This document shows positions 57,301-64,000 of a stretch of DNA of 64,000 nt, piece after piece. The DNA comes from Apodospora peruviana (taxonomy: Eukaryota > Ascomycota > Sordariomycetes > Sordariales > Lasiosphaeriaceae): contig JAUEDM010000006.1 of assembly GCA_033439685.1 (NCBI GenBank), positions 62,001 to 126,000 on the forward strand, given 5' to 3'. Position 1 is the stretch's first letter; each line of letters opens with the position of its first letter. The notes under the pieces are model-generated. The model had not been told where the DNA came from and did no database searches. It saw only the letters and a program-made list of their open reading frames with translations. A program made the position numbers and the translations under genes.

Positions 57301-58160
57301 AGTTTTACGTCGAAACCCTGCCGGCTAGGAGGGAGTTCGGTAGAAGCCTTTCTAGAGAAAAAGCCTTCCAGGTGAGCCAGCTCTTGGGGAAGCTTGCTCC
57401 GGACACGAGCAATATGCTCGGGATCCTCTCCAGCAGGGAATGGGATCGGTTGGCCGTCATGAGTCTTCCATTCTGGATCCACAGACATTGCCTTCAGCGG
57501 GATGGGAGTATCGGGCATAGCCTGACGAGCCCATCTCCGTTGGCGGGGATCTTCTTCAAGTTGGACCTTTAGGGCCGCGATGTTGACTGTCTGGGCATGC
57601 TCTTCCTCTTGAGTTGGCGGCCCTGGGGTTACCTGGGTAATCGTGGGTTCAACAGTCCTCCATGACCTTTGAAGGATGCGCTGCACTCTTATCTTGCGGT
57701 CGTCTTTTGCTATTAGGCGATCTCGTCGCACTAAGTCGGCTTGAGCTTTCATGTCGGGAGGCGGCGTCGTGTGTTGGACTGCTATAGATCGGGAAAACTG
57801 TGCCATTGCGGGTTTGTCATCTGGCCACAAGAATTGCCGAGAGGCGGGGTGTATCCAGACGTTTTGTTTAGTTAGCCAGTCTTGACCAATAAAGACGTCG
57901 TTAGCTGTAGGAATGATGATGAATTTCTGACGGGGAAATAGTCGTCCATCAATCTCGAGAGTAACTCGTATTTGGTGAGTCGCTTGAGCAGCCGACACTC
58001 CGTTAAAGTCGTTGAGCATTAACGGCTTCTCGAGCTTTTCTTTCTTAGCTCCTACGCGTTCAACCATCTTCTGAGCCATTCTGGGCGTCATCGAGAGGGA
58101 AATATCTGCTCCAGTATCACAGAGAGCTTGCGTCTTAAGACCAATTCCGTCCACCAGCAA
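54354..58160 (-). CDS. pol: Ty3/gypsy Pol polyprotein with chromodomain (1268 aa from first listed Met; frame open from about 58297)
   Basis: Domains in order: retropepsin with 'ALCDTGADISL' near residue 15-20; reverse transcriptase with 'FCVDYRWVNKFL', LTKIDIIRAFNRL, the PFGL block and the catalytic YADDVLIYT near residue 445; RNase H with 'RVETDSSRNATAGVIM', 'QDQEMLAVVNTL' and TDHKAL; integrase with the HHCC finger (HQGQNKT...CRNCQRNK) and acidic residues in VVVDGKDM, 'WISDNAGPFISEFL' and 'QTQGAVEITNADL'; and a chromodomain at about 1160-1215 ('YQVTWRGHDPDDEWYPAENF'). The frame is -1 relative to gag and overlaps its last ~50 bases. Expression is probably by frameshift or reinitiation. No internal stop was seen, so the polyprotein looks intact. 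Confidence 0.95.
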   Translation of the reverse strand: MLVDGIGLKTQALCDTGADISLSMTPRMAQKMVERVGAKKEKLEKPLMLNDFNGVSAAQATHQIRVTLEIDGRLFPRQKFIIIPTANDVFIGQDWLTKQNVWIHPASRQFLWPDDKPAMAQFSRSIAVQHTTPPPDMKAQADLVRRDRLIAKDDRKIRVQRILQRSWRTVEPTITQVTPGPPTQEEEHAQTVNIAALKVQLEEDPRQRRWARQAMPDTPIPLKAMSVDPEWKTHDGQPIPFPAGEDPEHIARVRSKLPQELAHLEGFFSRKASTELPPSRQGFDVKLELEHPLEGKPKSFYTPAHLLPLEKETVDELLRIDFIEPCMEETAASILFVPKKGTDERRFCVDYRWVNKFLKGRQFLAPDIQGTLTNCRDARRLTKIDIIRAFNRLLVHADSRFLTAFKTRQGTFQWKVLPFGLKVGPAWWQAFINAQLNELLDRFASAYADDVLIYTKENEPHFVQVEEAIYRLHKAGLQGDIKKSSFDVTVIDYLGMILEAGKGVSIDPAKIEAILAWKFEDLASVRAVKSFLGLCNYVRVFCHHASHTAEPLQRLLKKDVDFIMGPEQEQAFEQLKKLATTAPVLAFFVPGRPTRVETDSSRNATAGVIMQQQTDGTWRPVGYSSKTMTPAERAYPIQDQEMLAVVNTLRDNEPLLLGQQFFVVTDHKALIYWSTKRLLSTRQVRWSDFLGQFDITFQYRPGQENVVADALSRKTVDSPTVKAREQEDRTFSLIPAERIQPVMAAMSLAAPEDIPKGADLVDLIKAENEKQNLGLYEDRFVVPETTLDGTIYLRTALIKEAHEPPIYAHQGQNKTIEFLKQEYWWDGLRRDVKRYIKNCRNCQRNKTRHDKTPGLLHPLDIPNEVWNQVVVDGKDMPKDRRGYDYVWVFICKFSRLMATLPGRKNDTAPDLARRYYHSMYRFWGVPTLWISDNAGPFISEFLETINKLTGTKHRHSSSRHPQTQGAVEITNADLDQRLRPYLTKYQDTWSEHIPALDFAHNASWHSSIGMAPLQVTLGSKPRNPLSARLPEANIATDQEKKALKLIIQTKTVQDIARQNALAAQTRQAEQANKKRRPVDFGVGDFVYVSKKGMKTEASSTKLDSQWAGPWLIVEERGYSFVLDTPPYVKGTKLFHADRLRKAAIDPLPQQSSEPEPPEQINGEPEWEVERVNTSRLFGQRKTLQYQVTWRGHDPDDEWYPAENFKNAATTLDGFHREYPEAAGPPVRLQDWIRAAAEDNYPEDHEDDNKAEHNGYGARTKRKTAKRHK

Positions 58161-58252
58161 CTTGATCGGAGTGGTGAATGAGTTTGATTTAGGTGATCTA
58201 CCGACTTTAGCTATCTGCGGTACATAGACTGCCGAGGAGACTTTCGGCAGTC

Positions 58253-59767
58253 CTAGCTGTTTTCCGAGTCGCTTGATGAGTTGTCTGACGAGTGGCTATG
58301 GTCGTTGGTGGCCTTGGCATCTTCCTTGTCGAGGCTGTAGACTATGTTGGCGATGTTTTTCCTCTCGGGGCACTGGCGAGAAATATGTCCCGCTTTCTTG
58401 CAGAGGAAACACGATCCAGCGTCCTTCAAGGCTTCCTTAGCTTCGTCCGAGATAGGGGTCTTGTCAACACGAGGACGAGGCTCGACTTGAACCTCCTTGT
58501 ATTCGTGACGTTTAGTGCGGTAAGAAGGACTCCTCCGCTGAGAGCGTCGCTCTGGAGGCGAATGATCCCTGTTCTGGCGTTTGTGCTCCTGGGCCTCCTC
58601 ATATGCACGTTGCTTTGCGAGGGCAGAGTTGGCTACTTTAATGACGAAGGTCTCGTAGGATATGCCCGGGTCTTCTGAGGCATCGAAGAGTTCAGGATTG
58701 ATGTTGGCAGGGATATGCTCGTAGAGGGTAGTCTTGCGATCAGACTTAGGGATGTTGGCTTTGTCTGCGAGACTGTTGACTTTGCCAATGAACTGGTGGA
58801 TGTCCATACTCTTGTCCTTAGGGTTATACCTGAGGCCACGAAGCTCTTCACGGGCTTTGGACGCCTGGTTGCGATCATGGTAGACAGCTTGGAGAGCTGC
58901 CACCATTTCTGCGGCACTTGCAAAGGGCGTCTCTGTTGACCGGTATCGACTTTCTAACAGGTCGTTGGCGCAGTCTTCCGTAAGTGAGTTGAGGACGGCC
59001 ATGCGGCTCCGTTCGGTACGGTACGTGCTCTTGTCTTCGCTGAACAGGTCGGCTACTTTGATAATCCACTTGTCAAACTTGCTCTTGTCGCCGCTGAACA
59101 GGCCTGGATTGATGCCTAACTTCTTAGATTTCTCGTTGAAGGTTGGGTTCTCAGCGTTTTGGTCTTTGCCAAAAGGCTTGAAGGCTTCAAGAGCTGCAAA
59201 ACCGGTGGGTTTGAAGTTGGAGCCTCCAAAGGCACTGTTCATCGGGGTAACGCCACGGGCTTGGCGGTTGTTCTCGTATTGGGGGTTGCGGTCGTTTATG
59301 GCAGCCTGGAGGCGGGTCTCGAGTTGAGCGTTACGGGCACGCTCGGCCTTGTTCTGGTTCTCCAGCTGGGCAAGACGATCAAGGATTGCTTGCAGCTGAT
59401 TGCCGTTGTCGCTGTTGTCAAGAGCCATTGTTCCTGCCTGTTGCGGCTGGGTAGGGCTTGTGGTTCGAGACAGATCCCTCATTGTTTGGTCTTGTTGATC
59501 TTGGTTTTCGGTAGCGGAGTTGTATCCTTCCGACTCTTTTGCTTCAATGCTGGCAACGGGCTCGTCTGGCTCTGGGTTGCGGTGGGTAGGAGTGGGCTCT
59601 TCTGGCTCTGTGCTCACTGGGGCGGCGGTAATCTCCTCTTCTACTCCCGACTGTTCGGGACTGGGGGTTGTTTCGCCGGAAGCCGTCTCGCTGAGTTCTG
59701 CTGACTTCTTTGCTGTTAGGCGGGAGGACTGGCGTGTCGGCGGGCCGTGATCTTTCTTGGGCGGCAT
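58253..59767 (-). CDS. gag: Ty3/gypsy Gag protein (504 aa)
   Basis: It starts 131 bases inside the 5' LTR. The N-terminal 130 residues are acidic and Ser/Pro/Thr-rich; a coiled segment (LDRLAQLENQNKAERARNAQL) follows. The capsid-like core contains 'GLFSGDKSKFDKWI' and 'AELRGLRYNPKDKSMD'-like retrotransposon Gag phrases (here REELRGLRYNPKDKS). A single CCHC zinc knuckle CFLCKKAGHISRQC lies near residue 455, and an Asp/Ser-rich tail ends the frame. It packages the element RNA. The stop at 58253 lies inside the start of the pol frame. Confidence 0.94.
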   Translation of the reverse strand: MPPKKDHGPPTRQSSRLTAKKSAELSETASGETTPSPEQSGVEEEITAAPVSTEPEEPTPTHRNPEPDEPVASIEAKESEGYNSATENQDQQDQTMRDLSRTTSPTQPQQAGTMALDNSDNGNQLQAILDRLAQLENQNKAERARNAQLETRLQAAINDRNPQYENNRQARGVTPMNSAFGGSNFKPTGFAALEAFKPFGKDQNAENPTFNEKSKKLGINPGLFSGDKSKFDKWIIKVADLFSEDKSTYRTERSRMAVLNSLTEDCANDLLESRYRSTETPFASAAEMVAALQAVYHDRNQASKAREELRGLRYNPKDKSMDIHQFIGKVNSLADKANIPKSDRKTTLYEHIPANINPELFDASEDPGISYETFVIKVANSALAKQRAYEEAQEHKRQNRDHSPPERRSQRRSPSYRTKRHEYKEVQVEPRPRVDKTPISDEAKEALKDAGSCFLCKKAGHISRQCPERKNIANIVYSLDKEDAKATNDHSHSSDNSSSDSENS

Positions 59768-59886
59768 CGACGTCCTCGCGTGGTTGGGTTCTGTGGCCTA
59801 GTTTTTCGTCGTGCACAGCCGACGTAGTGGGTGGGTTTGGTTGGGGTTTCGCGTATTTATTAATCGCTGGCGAGCGATGAAATGGG

Positions 59887-59898
59887 AGTTTAGAATAG
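59887..59898 (-). other. Self-complementary primer-binding site of the Ty3/gypsy element
   Basis: Directly after the 5' LTR (two-base gap CT) the element reads ATTCTAAACT. The exact complement AGTTTAGAAT lies inside the LTR (59959-59968 on the plus strand as ATTCTAAACT), 70 bases before the LTR end. It does not match a tRNA 3' end with TGG. This is the arrangement of Tf1/sushi self-priming elements. Confidence 0.75.
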
Positions 59899-60160
59899 TG
59901 TCACGGCCGTCATCAAGGATCGATGGACGAACTCATCAATTGGGCGCTATCAACGAAGATTCTAAACTGCAGAGGAAAGGGAAGAAAAGAACAATCCTTG
60001 GAGCGCGAAGCGCGACAAGCTTCATCGTGGGGTGGGACCCCTTGACCTTCGTTGCTCCTGATTGGTCCTAGTGGCTGAGTCTCCACACCGTTCCCAACGA
60101 TAGCTCTGCGGGGCGGCTGGGAGGCATGAAACAAGGGTCTGGGAGGGCTTGGTCCTCACA
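59899..60160 (-). repeat. 5' LTR of the Ty3/gypsy element (262 bases)
   Basis: By eye it reads identical to the left LTR. It should contain the promoter and RNA start; self-priming predicts the RNA 5' end at about 59968. Confidence 0.95.
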
Positions 60161-60165
60161 CAACT
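60161..60165. repeat. Target-site duplication, right copy (CAACT)
   Basis: Matches 54027-54031. Confidence 0.92.
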
Positions 60166-60363
60166 GTACACATCTGCGGAAGACAGAAGGTTCTAGAGCC
60201 GCCATGGGTCTGGTTGTGGTTTAGTGTTGTGGTCCGTGTAGGTGCTTGTCGTTTCTGGGAATGGCTTCGTTCAGGGGTCGCCGGTGGGGCGCTGCCTCGC
60301 CGCCGTGGTCCTGGGCTCCATGCCGAGGGTCGCCGAGGCGGCACCAGGGCTCAGCCCGTCACA

Positions 60364-61107
60364 CTAATGATTTTCCGTATGCTTTGGAGGCTGCAGATTG
60401 GTCCTAACTGGGATATTTGAACAGGGAACACGATGGGAGGAGTAGTAATGTATATGATGATTAGATAAAGAACAGGTAGTTTGACGATGTATGGATGGAT
60501 GGATGGATGGAATTTATTTCGCCCGGAGGCACTAAGCCTAATGGGCCTATGCACGCTAACTACATTCGGTTTATCCAATTCTGCCATTGTCTCGTCCAAG
60601 CTCTCTACTTTTCATCTTTAGACCACCCGACGCCTCTTGTCGTATTATTAGCAGATCGCCTGGGAGTTTATATTCTCCAAGTGTTCAGCGTCCTATCTTC
60701 AGCAGCTAAAGCAGGACCTGCTGGTTGAGGCTACGTACGCACAGGCCTGGCGGGCGAAGGAGGGGTGTAGTCACGTGACCTGCAAGTGGCTAGTGCACCT
60801 ACACCACTTCCTTCGCTCGAGCGCACTATAATTTGCTCTTTCTTCTTTTTTTTCTTTGTCCTACTATTTTCATAAGCGTACCATAGATTATAGGAGCTTG
60901 ACCCTACTTTCTTATGTAGCACGTGATAGGTAGGACAACCAGTTGTAGTTTCTTAAGTCGATGACAGAACTTCCTTCATTCATCTTCCTTCCTTTCTTCC
61001 TCTTTCATTATGGCAAGTCTTACCAACCTGCAAAGTGGTCCCCACTTCCACCAAGGCTCTCACAATAAGAGGCGCCAAGGCAGTATAGAGGTCGAAAAAG
61101 GTCGCTC
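60364..61107. other. Repeat-rich intergenic stretch, no gene seen
   Basis: It contains an (ATGG)n microsatellite at about 60489-60510 and a CTTTTTTTTCTTT-rich stretch near 60840. No coding feature was recognised. Confidence 0.55.
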
Positions 61108-61671
61108 TGTTACGAGCCCGGATTGGCTGCCATGTTGCGAGCCCGGATTGGCTGCCAAGGTAGGCGGCCGTTGACGGCTGCCCACGGCTGGCGACAGGCG
61201 GCGGCAGCCGCTTGACCGACCCAGGCGACCCGGCGTTCGGGTCCCAAGGGTCATGGATGACCAGAAGGCCCAGTGGTTGGGTCTCATGGGGCTATTCTCA
61301 TTGGTTATAGCACTTCTATATAGTTGCGAGAGTCTGGCACTCTCGAAGATGGATTTATTACGGCAGTAATCAATACAAGTACTTTGGCAATAGTTGTCGT
61401 GTCAACTGCGCATCTTGTGTGTTCATTGGAACCGATACTCTTTGTGATTACCCCCTACCTAAGACCTAAACCCCTTTGTGGCTCAAGTGGAGCATACAGT
61501 CTTGTGGTCTCTGTGTTGTCAGAGACACCCCATACACAGGTTGTTACATGGAATTGATACTCTTCGTGATTACCCCCTACCTAAGACCCAAAACCCTTAC
61601 TGCTCCGTGGAGCAACAAACACTCTTGTGGACCTTGTGTTGTCAAGGTCGCCCCATACACAGGTTGTTACA
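61108..61671 (+). mobile_element. Solo LTR with target duplication CGCTC (564 bases)
   Basis: It starts TGTTACGAGCC and ends GGTTGTTACA. CGCTC occurs immediately before (61103-61107) and after (61672-61676). Its first 25 bases are repeated in tandem (61108-61132, 61133-61157), and about 122 bases at its end are also duplicated (61428-61549, 61550-61671), so an alternative end TTGTTACA is present at 61548. No internal region or second copy flanks it as a full element. The superfamily is not determined. Confidence 0.8.
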
Positions 61672-62053
61672 CGCTCCTCCCGCGGTCGTCTGTCGTACTT
61701 ATAGACTCTTGTAAGCCAGACATTGCCCGCCTGCAGAGATTCAGATCTTTCAGACGGCTAGAGAAGAGCCGGCCAAAGAATAAGCAGTCCACCCCAGTTG
61801 GGCAAACAAACTCAAGATTCCGGTAGCCCAGCGTAAAAAAATCGCCTCTTGACAGCTATCTTTTCCTATTTCCCTTGCCTGGCACTCTTCATTTCTTAAC
61901 TGTGTTTTGCCACTTTGTAGTATATTTGCAGAACTGTTTAATTATACTAGCTATAGAATTGACTGTGATGGCGATAGGATGGCGGAAATGGGTGGCGATA
62001 GGAGGGAGGAAATGAGTGGCGGTTGGGAAAAGAATCGTGAATTTATTTTCAGA
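61672..62053. other. Intergenic between two related LTRs
   Basis: No gene. A short GATGGCGATAGGA / GGTGGCGATAGGA direct repeat lies near 61966-62001. Confidence 0.55.
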
Positions 62054-62453
62054 TGTTACGAACCCCGATTGGAGGATAAGGCGAGGGAGTCCCTGGGCCT
62101 ATCAGAGGGTGCTCTGCGGGACACAGGGTCTTGACACAGAGCAGTTGTGCTCTGTGTGCTCTGCTGCTCTGTTGCAGAGGCAACAGAGCAACAGGTGGCA
62201 CTTCTATTGGCTGTAGCATTTCTATATAGTTACGAGAGTCTGGTACTCTCGGGGATGGATTTATTACGGCAGTAATCAATACAAGTACTTTGGCAATAGT
62301 TGTTGTGACAACTGCGTATCTTGTGTGTTCTGTGGAACCGATACTCTTTGTGATTACCCCCTACTTAAGACCTAACCCCTTTGTGGCTCTGTGGAGCAAC
62401 AGACTCTTGTGAGCCTTGTGTTGTCAGGGCTACCCCATACACAAATTGTTACA
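62054..62453 (+). mobile_element. Solo LTR or LTR fragment related to 61108-61671 (about 400 bases)
   Basis: It begins TGTTACGAACCCCGATTGG and ends AATTGTTACA. Over its last 240 bases it closely follows the other LTR (TTTCTATATAGTTACGAGAG, ATGGATTTATTACGGCAGTA, ACCCCATACACA) without the tandem duplications. No matching five-base flanks are visible (TCAGA against AAGGT), so it may be truncated or recombined. Confidence 0.7.
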
Positions 62454-62762
62454 AAGGTTCTAAGAAATTACCGAAAAGGAGCGTATGTTTAAAACCGTGC
62501 GCCTCTCCGGAACCAGTTTGAAGACTTTGACTACGTTAACTACCTTACTTTAACAATTAGTTAGGTGGTCACCTTTGCTACAATAACCCCTGCACCTTCA
62601 ATAAATCGATCGCGAACAATACGTCTTCTCAACAGAAAAGGCGAAAAGCCCATTGCTTGGGAATAACCAATAGGAACGATTTAAACACCCATACATGAAG
62701 ACGAAACTTGGGTTATGACCGCACCGGAATGCTGTTGAGACATGTGAGATAGTGAGATGGGT
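62454..62762. other. Intergenic, no gene seen
   Basis: Between the LTR and the hairpin-repeat cluster. Confidence 0.5.
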
Positions 62763-63130
62763 CACTGCAATTTTAGCCCTTACGAAGGGCATGTGTTCTG
62801 ACAAGGAGTAGGCAGACCTGATTGCTAACAGCCAATTATGAATCAGTCCGTGCATGCGAGATTCTCGCTCTGGAGACAGCCAATTATCTTCCAGTATTTT
62901 TTAACACTGCTTTTTTAGCCCTCACGGAGGGCATCACGGCAAGGGGTGGGTCAGGGAGACAGCCTTGAAGAAAGAGGGTGTGATGATGTCAAGCACTGCA
63001 TTTTTAGCCCTCGCGAAGGGCATTACGGCAAGGGTGTCAGAGAGAGAGGCTGGGAGCCAATTATTGATCAGTAAGCTAATCGCGTATCTTTGAGCACTGC
63101 ATTTTTAGCCCTCACGAAGGGCGTTACAAC
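62763..63130 (+). repeat. Cluster of four short hairpin repeats
   Basis: Copies start at 62763, 62905, 62994 and about 63094. The shared core is CACTGCATTTTTAGCCCT, then CACGAAGGGCATTACGGCAAG. GCCCT and AGGGC can pair as a 5-bp stem around a 4-5 base loop, and differences fall mainly in the loop (TTACGA, CACGG, CGCGA, CACGA). Spacers of about 50-100 bases repeatedly carry GGAGACAGCCAAT or AGCCAATTA. A diverged copy is at 3365. Confidence 0.8.
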
Positions 63131-64000
63131 CAACCATCACCAATGCCAGCCGAGCTCCTGAACAACCAGCCAATAAGACACAAGGTTGAGTTGGCTCGAC
63201 AGCATGCGCTGAGTGGTGACTGAGAATTACTTATACGCTCGCAACACTGCGTATTAACACAAGACCAGAACTACCTTAAGAACCCCAACACCGAAATATG
63301 ATTTGCCCGTGCGGTCGCTAGCATTCCTCGTCTTCTCTCTTGGTAATGATATAAATAAAGGTGGGTAATCTCGAAAACCGACAGAAAATATACCCGGCAG
63401 CACGAAAAGAAACAAAACAACAAACCCCCTTTCTCCCCCCTCCGAAAAAGAATAACATCTTCGTCCCTATACACAACAACAATGCCTTGACCGACCCATC
63501 GTACATCCCATTATGTGTCTGTCTGATCGACCAACCACCAAAAGCGCGCCGACACCAACCACCAGTCGTTTCTTCTTCAAAGATACACCGCACACGCCAG
63601 GACAACAAACTGCAGGCCGATGATGCCATTCCAACACTGTTGTTCTAGAGCCTCTGCGTATCCCGTATACACCATATCCGCTGTTTAAGTAACTTGCTTC
63701 TTGACGGCACCTTCGCTGTGTTTGTAAATATGTGTCTCAAAACTCCGCTGCAATCAATCGAGAGCCCACAATATCGTCAAGTAACCTCGACCTCATCTTC
63801 ATCCCAATCAATCGTGCCCGCAGTATCGTCATCAAGTATCTTCGGCCTCATCCTCACTGGATTATACGGTCGGGGAGCCACCAACCGACCCTAAACGGTA
63901 TGGGCCCCAGGGGGGTCGCTCGGCTGGAAATATGACCTAGTGTAGGTGCCGAGACGAGGGGGATAATCGGAGGTAGGAGTTGAACGATATTGATCGGGGG
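63131..64000. other. Window end, no supported gene
   Basis: A TATAAATAAAG-like sequence near 63350 is followed by a C-rich stretch typical of fungal 5' leaders. The frames at 63361-63935 have no recognisable features, so a gene starting here and continuing past 64000 cannot be excluded. Confidence 0.4.

Larger units (their letters stand above)
54032..60160 (-). mobile_element. Complete Ty3/gypsy LTR retrotransposon, chromovirus type, 6.1 kb
   Basis: Minus-strand element bounded by 262-base LTRs without visible differences and flanked by CAACT duplications. Order in element direction: 5' LTR, self-complementary primer site, gag (59767-58253), pol (58160-54354, open from about 58297) with protease, reverse transcriptase, RNase H, integrase and chromodomain, polypurine tract, 3' LTR. 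The integrase-after-RNase-H order and the C-terminal chromodomain place it among fungal chromoviruses. The open frames and LTR identity suggest recent insertion. No C-to-T-type decay is evident. Confidence 0.95.
53854..60363. mobile_element. Candidate older solo LTR split by the Ty3 insertion
   Basis: Left of the Ty3 element, sequence starting TGTAACGCCCC at 53854 and, right of it, sequence ending CCCGTCACA at 60363 have LTR-like inverted ends (TGTAACG against TGTGACG). Removing the Ty3 element and one copy of its target duplication leaves about 376 bases. I could not find a target duplication around these outer ends (CAACA against CTAAT), so the boundaries are tentative. Confidence 0.35.

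Noticed and set aside
62763..63130. CRISPR-like array
   Set aside because: Repeats recur with spacers, but the host is a eukaryote, the spacers are uneven and partly repeated themselves, and no cas gene is present.

Overview
The window is nuclear DNA of a filamentous ascomycete (Pezizomycotina, most likely a Sordariomycete; the class is inference). The evidence is short GT-AG introns of about 50-80 bases, fungus-specific families (LaeA-like methyltransferase, Zn2Cys6 regulator, SYLF/Ysc84 protein, DUF7025-AAA protein, PTR2-type transporter) and a chromodomain Ty3 element. About 18 host protein genes can be modelled, most of them spliced. There is also one tRNA, one cytochrome P450 pseudogene, one complete LTR retrotransposon and several solo or degenerate LTRs.

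Layout. 1-1280: start of a DUF7025/AAA protein (minus), cut by the window edge. 3123-3193: tRNA-Gly(TCC). 4393-5062: an imperfect tandem duplication leading into a small cysteine-rich gene. 5248-11764: two LaeA-like methyltransferases on either side of a secreted amidase. 12540-16913: SYLF protein, an ER thioredoxin/PDI-like protein ending HEEL, and a prolyl-4-hydroxylase-like enzyme divergent from it. 17746-22821: an orphan multi-pass membrane protein and an 881-residue Zn2Cys6 regulator. 24586-34533: a housekeeping block of mitoribosomal S19, TAF10, MRE11, APC10/DOC1, an SDR enzyme and a Pof1/NMNAT-like protein. 36744-50654: a secretory and nutrient region with a subtilase, a dead P450, a POT peptide transporter and a pepsin-like protease, separated by long gene-poor gaps. 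53854-64000: repeat-rich end.

The repeat-rich end holds a complete Ty3/gypsy chromovirus (54032-60160) on the minus strand. It has two 262-base LTRs that read as identical, a 5-base target duplication (CAACT), separate gag and pol frames, and a primer site complementary to its own LTR, as in Tf1/sushi elements. It seems to have inserted into an older LTR. Right of it are a 564-base solo LTR with target duplication CGCTC, a related LTR, and a cluster of four short hairpin repeats. A diverged copy of that hairpin repeat lies near the left end of the window.

How genes may work together (inference): the PDI-like and prolyl hydroxylase genes share a 410-base divergent promoter and both encode secretory-pathway proteins. 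The subtilase, peptide transporter and aspartic protease form an extracellular proteolysis and peptide-uptake neighbourhood. The methyltransferase-amidase-methyltransferase trio may be a small accessory unit. Splice sites were chosen by eye from reading-frame continuity and family motifs, so individual exon ends may be off.
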